From CBDCXF01 sp965223755 (GTDB lineage: Bacteria; Acidobacteriota; Thermoanaerobaculia; Multivoradales; JAHEKO01), in the NCBI GenBank assembly GCA_965223755.1, contig CBDCXF010000002.1:1116001-1180000 (forward strand): a stretch of 64,000 nucleotides of DNA, in the 5' to 3' direction. The position numbers were made by a program, and so were the translations under genes. Shown piece after piece: positions 41,448-50,925 of the stretch. The notes below the pieces were generated by a model. The model had not been told where the DNA came from, searched no databases, and worked only from the letters and a program-made list of their open reading frames with translations. Every line of letters begins with the position of its first letter. Position 1 is the first letter of the stretch.

Positions 41448-41527
41448 TCGCGTCGCCAAACAGGCATTCCGCCTAGGCGATTGGCTCCGAAATCAGCAAA
41501 CCGATTCTCGAAGATGAGTGTCCCTGC

Positions 41528-42364
41528 ATGAGCTCAAGTCCGCTTGACCACATCGTTCAGCACCCGATCAAAACGGTCGAGGCCGAAGCGGGTCTGTTGA
41601 CGCCAGAAGGCAAGATCACGGTCTTTTCCGACCACATCAGCATGATCTTGCTCGCCGGCGTTCTGTTGGTCGCATTCGTGCCGATGGCGGTGCGCAAGCG
41701 AGGAGGCATCAACAATTTGGTGCCCAAAGGACTCGGCAATGCCATCGAGTTCATTTGCTCTTTCCTGCGTGAGCAGGTCGGCAGGCCGTATCTCGGCAAG
41801 CACACCGACCGTTTTATCCCCTACATCTGGAGCGTGTTCTTCTTCATCTTGGTGATGAACCTGCTCGGGCTGCTGCCACTGGCGGCAGTTTCCCCCGTCG
41901 CTGCAGACCTCCACATCGGCGGCACGGCGACCGCCAACATTTGGGTGACCGCAACTTTGGCCATCCTCACTCTCATCATGATGGTCTTCAACGGCCTGCG
42001 TATCGGCGGCAAGCACTTCATCGCTCATCTGTGCCCGGGGCCGCTGTGGCTGGCACCGCTGCTGGTGCCTTTGGAACTGGTCGGGTTTCTGGCCAAGACC
42101 TTTGCTTTGGCCGTACGTCTTTTTGCCAACATGGTCGCCGGACACACTCTGCTGGCGGTGCTGATTGGCTTCATCCTGGCCGCCGGAACGGCGCTGGGCA
42201 CGGGTCCTGGCCTGGCATTATCGCTGCCGATTGTGCTCGGCAGTGTGGCGATCAACATGCTCGAAGTGATGGTCGCTTGCATCCAGGCCTTCGTCTTCAC
42301 CTACCTGACGGCGGCCTTCATCGGCAGCTCGATCGCGGTGCATCATGAAGAAGGGGCCCATTAA
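41528..42364 (+). CDS. atpB: ATP synthase F0 subunit a
   Basis: 278-residue membrane stator subunit forming the proton half-channels beside the c-ring. It carries the essential Arg in ALAVRLFANMVAGH and the family end LEVMVACIQAFVFTYLTAAFIG. N-terminal segment SPLDHIVQHPI is typical. First gene of the operon; its message begins near 41454. Confidence 0.95.
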   Translation: MSSSPLDHIVQHPIKTVEAEAGLLTPEGKITVFSDHISMILLAGVLLVAFVPMAVRKRGGINNLVPKGLGNAIEFICSFLREQVGRPYLGKHTDRFIPYIWSVFFFILVMNLLGLLPLAAVSPVAADLHIGGTATANIWVTATLAILTLIMMVFNGLRIGGKHFIAHLCPGPLWLAPLLVPLELVGFLAKTFALAVRLFANMVAGHTLLAVLIGFILAAGTALGTGPGLALSLPIVLGSVAINMLEVMVACIQAFVFTYLTAAFIGSSIAVHHEEGAH

Positions 42365-42484
42365 GAAGGTTTCGTGAACAATCGCCATGCCCGTAAACGC
42401 GAGGCAGAAGCGGGCCGTGAGGCGTGACTGCGATGGCGATAACCCCGGGCGACCTCGCCCCCGGAAAAGTAAGAGGTAGTAACA

Positions 42485-42811
42485 ATGTTCAAGAGCAAGA
42501 CCCGCAAGACGATGACGTTCTTGTTGTTCGCGTTCGTGGTGTTGGCGTTTGCTCCAGCAGCCTTCGCGGAAGATGGTGGCAGCCTGCTCACCACTGACGG
42601 TGCTCGCAAGCTGGGTGGCGCCATTGGCGCTGGCTTGGCTGTCATGGGCGGCGCCGCTGGGATCGGCCGCATTGGTGGCAGTGCCGTCGAGTCAATGGCT
42701 CGTCAACCAGAAGTTGCCGGCCAGATCAACGGCGCCATGATCCTGACTGCAGCATTTGTCGAAGGCGCGACTTTGTTCGCCGTCGTCGTCGGCCTACTGG
42801 CAGCTCTCTAA
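42485..42811 (+). CDS. atpE: ATP synthase F0 subunit c with N-terminal signal-like extension
   Basis: 108 residues against the usual 70-90. The C-terminal 75 residues are the hairpin: GAIGAGLAVMGGAAGIGRIGG, loop SMARQPE, and the second helix with the proton-carrying Glu (AAFVEGATLFAVVV). The first 28 residues form a signal-peptide-like segment (KTMTFLLFAFVVLAFAPAAFA, cleavage near AFA-ED). The Gln and Ser/Thr of sodium-binding c-rings are not at their positions, so proton coupling is more likely. AGGTAGT precedes the ATG. Confidence 0.93.
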   Translation: MFKSKTRKTMTFLLFAFVVLAFAPAAFAEDGGSLLTTDGARKLGGAIGAGLAVMGGAAGIGRIGGSAVESMARQPEVAGQINGAMILTAAFVEGATLFAVVVGLLAAL

Positions 42812-42902
42812 TCAGTTCACCACCCGGCCGGACCAGAATCTCACCGGGATAACAGAGTCCGGCCGGGGATTGAGCTTCTTGCCAGCTTCTAAGGACGGGC
42901 AA

Positions 42903-43523
42903 ATGAAACAGATCTCACGTATACGCAAAGGCGGACGACTCTTCGCCATCATCGCTGCACTCTCGGTCACCGCGCTGACCGCCGCCAACCCGGCATTTGC
43001 CGCCGGCGAGGGCGGTGAACAGGCCAACCTGTTTGCCGGCGACCTCGGCAACATGATTTGGACCCTGGTGGTGTTTGGCCTGGTGGTGTTCGTCCTCGGC
43101 AAGTTCGCCTGGAAACCGATTCTGAAAGGGTTGCAGGCGCGCGAGGACTTCATCAGCAATTCACTCGCTGAAGCCAAGGCCGACCGCGACCAAGCGGAAG
43201 AGTCTCTGAAGAAGATCGAGGCACGGCTGGCCGACGCCCGTACCGAGGCCAGCGCGATTGTCGAAGAAGGCCGCCGCGATGCCGATGTCGTGCGGGCCAA
43301 GATCGAAGAAGACGCGCGCGATGAAGCTGAAAAGATGGTCGCCCGCGCCAAGCGCGAGATCGAACTGGCTACGCAGACCGCGGTCAAGGAGATCTACGCC
43401 AAGGCCGACAAGCTAGCGGTCGAAGCGGCCTCTGCGGTCATCAAGCGGGAGATCAACCCCGCCGATCACACGCGCCTAATTCAGGACGCCATCGCTGCGA
43501 TCGAGGCCAAAAGCGACGCCTAA
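42903..43523 (+). CDS. atpF: ATP synthase F0 subunit b with signal-like extension
   Basis: 206 residues. An N-terminal hydrophobic stretch (LFAIIAALSVTALTAANPAFAAG) ends like a signal peptide. It is followed by the true membrane anchor (MIWTLVVFGLVVFVLGKFAW) and a long coiled coil to the C-terminus. The b subunit is the peripheral stalk linking F0 to F1. The extra N-terminal segment parallels that of the c subunit. Only one b gene is present. Confidence 0.93.
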   Translation: MKQISRIRKGGRLFAIIAALSVTALTAANPAFAAGEGGEQANLFAGDLGNMIWTLVVFGLVVFVLGKFAWKPILKGLQAREDFISNSLAEAKADRDQAEESLKKIEARLADARTEASAIVEEGRRDADVVRAKIEEDARDEAEKMVARAKREIELATQTAVKEIYAKADKLAVEAASAVIKREINPADHTRLIQDAIAAIEAKSDA

Positions 43524-43555
43524 TTAAAGAGGCTAAGTCGAAAGAGATAACTAAG

Positions 43556-44191
43556 GTGCCGCCGCAGGTAGACGATCAACAGATGGCTCTTGGGCGAATC
43601 TACGCCCGCGCCATGCTCACCGTCGCCGCCGAGCGCGGCGAAGAGATGGAGTTCGGCCAAGAGCTGGCCGCCGTCGGTGACGCACTCGCCCAAGTGCCGG
43701 ATTTCGCCGCCTTTGCCAACAGTCCGTTGGTCGAGGGCGCCGATCGTCGCAATGCACTCGAGAAGGTTTTTCGCGGCAAGGTTTCGGACTTGCTCGCCGA
43801 TTCTCTCGCGGTGGTGGAGAGCAAAGGCCGCTTGGCTGCGTTACCGGCGATCGTTGCCGCTTACCGTGAAGAGATGAGAGCACGCAGTGGTGTCATTGAC
43901 GCCGAAGTCGTCAGCGCGGTGCCGATCTCCGACGGTCTTCGCGAAGCTTTGACTCGTGCCATTGGCAAGCGCACGGGCAAGCAAGTCCAGGTGTCGACGA
44001 GCTTGGATCCCGACATTCTCGGCGGGCTTGTTGTCCGCACCGGCGACGAGAAGATCGACACCAGTGTCGCCACACGTCTGGATCGACTTTCCGATCGCCT
44101 GGCTGTCCGCGCCTCGGAAGAATTGATTTCCGGGCGTTCATTCACCGACGGTAGCGCCACAACGGACGGCGTTGCCGAGGAAGAGGAATAA
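43556..44191 (+). CDS. atpH: ATP synthase F1 subunit delta
   Basis: 211 residues from GTG 43556 (ATG 43583 region is an alternative, giving MALGRIYARAML). OSCP/delta fold: LGRIYARAMLTVAAERG, FANSPLVEGADRRNALEKVF and the C-terminal DPDILGGLVVRTGDEKIDTSV. A polar, acidic tail of about 25 residues (TDGSATTDGVAEEEE) is longer than usual. It links the stalk to the top of F1. Confidence 0.93.
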   Translation: MPPQVDDQQMALGRIYARAMLTVAAERGEEMEFGQELAAVGDALAQVPDFAAFANSPLVEGADRRNALEKVFRGKVSDLLADSLAVVESKGRLAALPAIVAAYREEMRARSGVIDAEVVSAVPISDGLREALTRAIGKRTGKQVQVSTSLDPDILGGLVVRTGDEKIDTSVATRLDRLSDRLAVRASEELISGRSFTDGSATTDGVAEEEE

Positions 44192-44237
44192 GAGCCCGGC
44201 ACGGTAAGAGCTGGGGCTCTAGAAGAGGGTTGAACCC

Positions 44238-45968
<1,731 letters not shown>

Positions 45969-46040
45969 GGGCAATCGTCATCTTGAGCGAGCGTAGCGAG
46001 TCGAAAGATCTGGGTGGGGGGTGTAACCAGATGAAGATTC

Positions 46041-46090
46041 GTAGGGGCGGGGCTTGCCCCCGCCCGGGAGGGCGCAAGGCCCTCCCCTAC
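46041..46090. repeat. GC-rich palindromic repeat between atpA and atpG
   Basis: GTAGGGGCGGGGCTTGCCCC... ending in GGCCCTCCCCTAC. Two nested hairpins with inverted outer ends GTAGGGG/CCCCTAC. Same family at 49295-49320, 52861-52942, 56354-56378 and 56449-56497. Confidence 0.85.
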
Positions 46091-46127
46091 ATCGTTTCTG
46101 CGAAAGAGATGAATTCGGTGCAAGCAA

Positions 46128-46991
46128 ATGGCTAATCGTCGCGAAATCGTTCGCCGCCGTCAGGCGGTGCGCAACATCCGCAAAATTACGCGGACAATGC
46201 AGTTGGTGGCCACTGCCCGCTATCAATCTGCCTACAACCGCGCGGTGGCGACCAAGCCTTACAGCGAAAAGCTGGGTCAGATGGCCGCCAACCTCTCGCG
46301 CGCTGCCGGGTCCATCGACCATCCTTTGATGCGTCAGCCAGACGATCCGGGCAAGGGTGTCGCGATCGTGATTTCTAGTTCGCGCGGTTTGGCCGGCAGC
46401 TACAACACCAATCTTCTGCGCCGGGCGATGGGCCATTTGGACGAACTTGCCGAATCGAGACGTGACATCGAAACACGCATGATGCGCAAGAAAGGCGCGG
46501 CCTACTTCCGCTATAACGAGCGCGCCATGGACCACATCGACCTCGAAATGCCGGACATGCCGGCCTTCGCCGACGTCGAGCCGATGGCCAACGAACTGAT
46601 TCAGCGGTTTACCAGCGGCGACATCGACTCGGCCGACATCGTTTACACACATTTCTACTCCACCAGCAAGCAAGCTCCCGAAGTGCTTTCACTGCTGCCC
46701 CTCACCGCCGACGGAGGCGGTGAGCAGGGCAACGTCGAGTACGAATTCTCGCCGGATCCCGAAGAGTTGCTCGCTGAGCTCTTGCCCGCAACCGTGCGGC
46801 TGAAGCTCTACCAGGCCTTCACCGATGCCGCCATTTCCGAGCAGTTGGCGCGCATGGTGGCGATGAAAGCGGCAACGACAGCCGCCGAAGACAAGATCAA
46901 ACTGCTCACCCGTGAGTACAACCGTGCCCGCCAGACGGCGATCACGATGGAGCTACTGGACATTGTGGGAGGGGCCAATGCCCTGGCTTAG
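46128..46991 (+). CDS. atpG: ATP synthase F1 subunit gamma
   Basis: 287-residue rotor shaft. N-terminal coiled-coil strand NRREIVRRRQAVRNIRKITR and C-terminal strand ARMVAMKAATTAAEDKIKLL with NRARQTAITMELLDIVGGA are clearly the paired helices of gamma. The 160-bp gap after atpA holds repeats, unlike the compact gaps earlier in the operon. Confidence 0.95.
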   Translation: MANRREIVRRRQAVRNIRKITRTMQLVATARYQSAYNRAVATKPYSEKLGQMAANLSRAAGSIDHPLMRQPDDPGKGVAIVISSSRGLAGSYNTNLLRRAMGHLDELAESRRDIETRMMRKKGAAYFRYNERAMDHIDLEMPDMPAFADVEPMANELIQRFTSGDIDSADIVYTHFYSTSKQAPEVLSLLPLTADGGGEQGNVEYEFSPDPEELLAELLPATVRLKLYQAFTDAAISEQLARMVAMKAATTAAEDKIKLLTREYNRARQTAITMELLDIVGGANALA

Positions 46992-47048
46992 TGTCATCTT
47001 GAGCGACCGTAGCGCAGCGGAGGAAGTCGAAAGATCTGGGAGGGGGCC
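46990..47048. repeat. Copy of the TCATCTTGAGCG...AGATCTGGG intergenic repeat
   Basis: It reads GTGTCATCTTGAGCGACCGT... then GTCGAAAGATCTGGGAGGGG. Related copies lie at 45975-46018 and, mostly inverted, near 59903-59950 and 61278-61323; weaker relatives near 59810-59870 and 60828-60915. Confidence 0.75.
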
Positions 47049-47251
47049 GTGTTCCAACCCCCAGATTCCTCGACTCGGCTTCGCCTCGCTCGGAATGACA
47101 CAGAGAGAGTCCCTCTCTTATGCCCAATTGGTTCGAATCCAGACAACAACGGTCAAGAAGACGAAAGACGCAACCTAGACCATTCGAAATTTGCTATTCC
47201 GAATTCATTCCAAATTCGCTATTCGCAATTCTAAATTCATAGGAACGCACC

Positions 47252-48676
47252 ATGTCAGTTAACACCGGAACAGTGACCCAAGTCATCGGCTCCACCTTGG
47301 ACGCCCAGTTTGATGAATCGCGCCTGCCCGCGATCTACAACGCGCTCAAGATTGAGCTCGACAGCGGCGAAGAGCTGTGGTGCGAAGTTGCCCAGCACCT
47401 CGGAGGCGGCCGCGTGCGTGCAGTCTCTCTGGGATCCACCGACGGGCTCTCTCGCGGAGTCAAGATCAGCGACACCGGTTCTCCGGTCACGGTACCGGTT
47501 GGCGATGCAACTCTCGGGCGTGTCTTCAACATGGTGGGAGAGCCCATCGACGATCGCGGTCCAGTCGAGGTCACCGAGCGGCGGCCGATCCACCGTGAGC
47601 CTCCTAAGCTCGAGAACCTATCGGCCAAAACCGAGATCTTCGAGACCGGCATCAAAGTCATGGACCTCCTATGTCCGCTGGTGCGCGGCGGTAAGGCGGG
47701 TCTTTTCGGCGGCGCTGGCGTCGGCAAGACGGTCATCATTCAGGAGCTCATCGCCCGCCTGGCCCGCTTCCACTCCGGATACTCGTGCTTTGCGGGAGTC
47801 GGGGAACGCACCCGTGAAGGCAACGACCTGTGGCTCGAAATGCAGGAAGCCAAGATCGGCGACACCGGCAAGAGCGTCATCGACCAGACGGTGATGGTCT
47901 TCGGCCAGATGAACGAGCCGCCGGGTGCACGTCTGCGCGTTGCCTTGTCGGCCCTCACCATGGCCGAACACTTCCGCGACCAGACCGGCGCCGACACCCT
48001 GCTCTTCATCGACAACATCTTCCGTTTCTCGCAGGCGGGCTCCGAAGTGTCGGCGCTGCTCGGCCGTATGCCTTCGGCTGTGGGCTACCAACCAACACTC
48101 GGTACCGAGATGGGCGAGCTGCAGGAGCGCGTCACCTCGACCGACCAAGGCGCGGTGACCTCGATTCAGGCGATTTATGTGCCCGCCGACGACTACACCG
48201 ACCCAGCGCCGGCGACCGCCTTCACCCATCTCGACTCCACCGTGAACCTGGAGCGCTCGATCGCTGAGAAGGGTATCTATCCCGCGGTTGACCCGTTGGC
48301 TTCTTCGAGCCGCATCCTCGCTCCTGAGTACATCGGCGAAGAGCACTACCGCGTCGCCCGTCAGGTGCAGCAGATCTTGCAGCGCTACAAGGACCTGCAG
48401 GACATCATCGCCATTCTCGGTACCGACGAACTGTCCGAGGACGACAAACTCATCGTCCGCCGCGCCCGCAAGATCGAGCGCTTTCTGTCACAACCGTTCT
48501 ATGTCGCCGAACAGTTCACCGGCTTCGCTGGTATTTACTGCTCGCGCGAAGACACCATTCGTTCCTTTGGTGAACTGTGCGAAGGCAAGTGGGACCACCT
48601 GCCCGACCAGGCGTTCATGTACGTGGGTTCAATTGAAGAGGCGGCTAAACGCGCCGAGGAAATGGAGGCCGCCTAG
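47252..48676 (+). CDS. atpD: ATP synthase F1 subunit beta
   Basis: 474-residue catalytic subunit. P-loop GGAGVGKT, catalytic Glu in GVGERTREGNDL, LLFIDNIFRFSQAGSEVSALL and the DELSEDDK turn (DELSEED in E. coli) are intact. The ATG at 47252 follows an AT-rich stretch (TTCTAAATTCATAGGAACGC) with AGGAA as ribosome site. Confidence 0.97.
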   Translation: MSVNTGTVTQVIGSTLDAQFDESRLPAIYNALKIELDSGEELWCEVAQHLGGGRVRAVSLGSTDGLSRGVKISDTGSPVTVPVGDATLGRVFNMVGEPIDDRGPVEVTERRPIHREPPKLENLSAKTEIFETGIKVMDLLCPLVRGGKAGLFGGAGVGKTVIIQELIARLARFHSGYSCFAGVGERTREGNDLWLEMQEAKIGDTGKSVIDQTVMVFGQMNEPPGARLRVALSALTMAEHFRDQTGADTLLFIDNIFRFSQAGSEVSALLGRMPSAVGYQPTLGTEMGELQERVTSTDQGAVTSIQAIYVPADDYTDPAPATAFTHLDSTVNLERSIAEKGIYPAVDPLASSSRILAPEYIGEEHYRVARQVQQILQRYKDLQDIIAILGTDELSEDDKLIVRRARKIERFLSQPFYVAEQFTGFAGIYCSREDTIRSFGELCEGKWDHLPDQAFMYVGSIEEAAKRAEEMEAA

Positions 48677-48827
48677 CCTTGCGAAACACGCGGATCGCCC
48701 GCCATCTCGCCCGGTCCTCGCTCCTCGCGTCCTCAACGTACTGCAATGTACGCCTGCGGCGCTCATCGCTGTGGATGGACCGATCTGGCAGACGCTACGC
48801 GGTTTCGCCGACGGCAAAGGACAGTGC

Positions 48828-48859
48828 ACTACCCACTACCCACTAACCACTAACCACTA
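48828..48859. repeat. Heptamer array abutting the atpC start codon
   Basis: ACTACCC twice (48828-48841) and ACTAACC twice (48842-48855), then ACTA and the ATG of atpC. It occupies the place where a ribosome site should be. Confidence 0.9.
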
Positions 48860-49252
48860 ATGTCCAACACCTTCACCTGTACCATCATCACCCCGGAAGC
48901 CGCCGTCTACGAAGGCGACGTCACCTTCGCCGTCGTTCCCGCCCACGATGGTGAAGTCGGCTTTCTGCGCGACCGCGCGCCTTTTCTGGTGCGCCTAGGG
49001 ATCGGTTCTCTGCGACTTGAAGCCCCTGAGGGCAACCAGTCTTATTTCGTCGACGGTGGCTTTGCCGAGATGGTCGACAACAAACTCACCATCCTCACTG
49101 AGCAAGCGATCGCTGCGTCCGACATCGAGGCTTCAACCGTGCAAGCGGAACTGAGCGCCGCCGAAGAACTGCCCTCCCACACCCCTACCGAAGTGGATCG
49201 TCGCAATCGAGAGATTGCGCGTGCGAAGGCCAAGGCCAAGTTGACTGGGTAG
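48860..49252 (+). CDS. atpC: ATP synthase F1 subunit epsilon
   Basis: 130 residues. N-terminal beta-sandwich (CTIITPEAAVYEGDVTFAVVPAHDGEVGFL) and C-terminal helical hairpin (EASTVQAELSAAEELPS; NREIARAKAKAKLTG). Inhibitory and coupling subunit on the rotor. No Shine-Dalgarno is visible: a heptamer repeat array runs up to the ATG. The 180-bp gap after atpD is otherwise non-coding. Last gene of the operon. Confidence 0.95.
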   Translation: MSNTFTCTIITPEAAVYEGDVTFAVVPAHDGEVGFLRDRAPFLVRLGIGSLRLEAPEGNQSYFVDGGFAEMVDNKLTILTEQAIAASDIEASTVQAELSAAEELPSHTPTEVDRRNREIARAKAKAKLTG

Positions 49253-49294
49253 CCCTCCGTTTAACAACCCCGTCCTTCAAACCAGGAATGTTCC

Positions 49295-49320
49295 GTAGGG
49301 GAGGGGCTTGCCCCTCCCTA
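49295..49320. repeat. GC-rich palindrome between atpC and a convergent gene
   Basis: GTAGGGGAGGGGCTTGCCCC followed by TCCCTA; a 10-bp stem around CTTG. It probably acts as a bidirectional terminator as well as belonging to the repeat family. Confidence 0.75.
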
Positions 49321-49746
49321 TTGCTCCGCGCAGTGTGCCAAGACGCGCTTGCAAAGTTCGAGAAACTGTTCACGAGTCAGGTCGCCCTTGGCGTCATTGA
49401 CAGCCCAGCCACAGATCTTGAATACCGGGCGGGCGTACCCACCAACGTGGTCGACTGTTGGTAGGCGTGCGAATGATTGCTTGTATCCAACACGACCCTG
49501 CTTGGAGAGTTCATTGTCGTATGTCGATAGCAAATGCCAATCCAGCGGCTCGCCGGTATAGGCGTCGAGGCCGCAGGACTCGATAACGGCTCGATGGATG
49601 GCCTTCTTGTAAGCGGCGCCGGCCGCGTTACAGTTTCCCCTCGATCGGTCGCGCCGAACGTGTGCGGCAGTTTTTCTCGACAGCCAACGCGAATAGCCCC
49701 GTTGCGAGCCTGGGATGAAGTCAGGTTTCACGTACTTGACGGGCAC
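49318..49746 (-). CDS. HNH-like nuclease-fold protein
   Basis: 142 residues, GTG start at 49744-49746 with GGTGGA upstream. The central DAYTGEPLDWHLLSTYDN and PTVDHVGG, then WAVNDAKGDLTREQFLELCK, match small HNH-type proteins in which YTG, the DH pair and the late Asn/Asp form a zinc-free or partial HNH site. The N-terminus is very basic (RGYSRWLSRKTAAHVRRDRSR). It could be a genomic orphan nuclease or a homing-type remnant. It converges on atpC. Confidence 0.6.
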   Translation of the reverse strand: MPVKYVKPDFIPGSQRGYSRWLSRKTAAHVRRDRSRGNCNAAGAAYKKAIHRAVIESCGLDAYTGEPLDWHLLSTYDNELSKQGRVGYKQSFARLPTVDHVGGYARPVFKICGWAVNDAKGDLTREQFLELCKRVLAHCAEQ

Positions 49747-49816
49747 CAGAGTTATCCACCTGAGTAATCGAGCGGTCGGCTCTAGGTCGCGGTTTTAACG
49801 GAATCCGACCAAAAAG

Positions 49817-50614
49817 CTAGGAGATATCCACCAGCGTCACCGACTCCGCCAAGCTATCCGCCAACGAGCGTCCGGTAAACCACGACACCACCATTGGGAT
49901 TCCCGCCAAGAGGATTGTGGCGAGAGATCCCAGCCAGCGCCGCGCCGCCTGCTGGGCGGACAAAGGCAGCCCTGAGAGATCGCGGGCCACGAGACCAACC
50001 GAGGCCATGCCCGGCGTGCGGCCCCAAAACAACAGCGAAATGACGTGGTAGAGGAACGAGAAGGGGAGAAGAAATAAGGCCAAGGCTGGGAGCACGCGAA
50101 AGCCGACCGAGACACCGACCAGGTCGGCGATGACCAGAGCAATGAGACCGACGGCGAGCAGCGCGGCGAGGTCCAGAAGCCCGGAGGTCAGGCGGCTCAA
50201 AATCGGCACCGCGGTGGGGTCGGCGATCTCTTCGGCTTCCGGCTCGATTTCGCTCTCGTCGGTTGAGTCGGCGCCGAAATCTTCTGGGTGGGCTGTGGCT
50301 TCCGTTGCTGGAGGTTCGCTCTCGAACAGGAAACCTTCAACCTCTACTGGACTTTCCTCTGGGCTTTCCTCCTCCAGATTGGGAGCGGTCACCGGTTCAT
50401 CATCGCGCACCTCGTCCTCGGGCTCGTCAAAAAGAACCTGCTGAGGCGGGATCGGCGGCTTGGGCACCGCTGGAGCGTTGTCGCCGCTGGCGGGCGCGGG
50501 CGCCCCGGTCTGAACGACATCCGCTGATGGCGCCGGGACGACGTGACTATCGCTCTCGTCGTCGTCTTGTTGTGGGCGCAATGGCGCGTCAAAGAGGTCT
50601 TTGCGGTCGCTCAT
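49817..50614 (-). CDS. RDD-family membrane protein with long acidic N-terminus
   Basis: 265 residues. Residues 1-135 are acidic, Pro-rich and disordered. From about 140 there is an RDD domain: SRLTSGLLDLAALLAVGLIA, then the hallmark FWGRTPGMASVGLVARD and two more helices. RDD proteins are small membrane proteins with roles in ion or solute transport or stress; the typical R-D-D spacing is partly kept (Arg in SRLTSG, Asp in LLDLAAL). A heptamer array lies 19 bp upstream of its start. Confidence 0.8.
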   Translation of the reverse strand: MSDRKDLFDAPLRPQQDDDESDSHVVPAPSADVVQTGAPAPASGDNAPAVPKPPIPPQQVLFDEPEDEVRDDEPVTAPNLEEESPEESPVEVEGFLFESEPPATEATAHPEDFGADSTDESEIEPEAEEIADPTAVPILSRLTSGLLDLAALLAVGLIALVIADLVGVSVGFRVLPALALFLLPFSFLYHVISLLFWGRTPGMASVGLVARDLSGLPLSAQQAARRWLGSLATILLAGIPMVVSWFTGRSLADSLAESVTLVDIS

Positions 50615-50632
50615 CGCTGAGAGATTATCGCG

Positions 50633-50695
50633 GTTGCCAGTTGCCAGTTGCCAGTTGCCAGTTGCCAGTTGCCAGTTGTCAGTTGTCAGTTGTCA
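50633..50695. repeat. Heptamer minisatellite GTTGCCA/GTTGTCA
   Basis: Six GTTGCCA units from 50633 followed by about three GTTGTCA units, then degenerate CAGCTACCAGTTGTCAGTGG. It is upstream of the RDD gene. Confidence 0.95.
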
Positions 50696-50840
50696 GCTAC
50701 CAGTTGTCAGTGGTTAGCGGCAGGCCGGCTTTCGACACCGCCTATCCTCCCGCCTGGATGACAATCAGGGTGCACTGTCGAAGTAACAAAGTGGCGGGTT
50801 ACGGAGTGACGTGTGACGACGGCAGTCGTATCTTCTTCAC

Positions 50841-50910
50841 CAGTCACCAGTCACCAGTCACCAGTCACCAGTCACCAGTCACCAGTCACCAGTCACCAGT
50901 CACCAGTCAC
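50841..50910. repeat. Heptamer minisatellite (CAGTCAC)x10
   Basis: Ten perfect CAGTCAC units, ending 15 bp before the stop codon of the minus-strand TPR gene. Between the two arrays (50711-50830) no gene is seen. Confidence 0.95.
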
Positions 50911-50925
50911 TGGTCGGACGGGGGG

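Noticed and set aside
42485..42811. Sodium-dependent ATP synthase
   Set aside because: The Gln and Ser/Thr that ligate sodium in c-rings such as Ilyobacter are not at the matching positions; proton coupling fits better.
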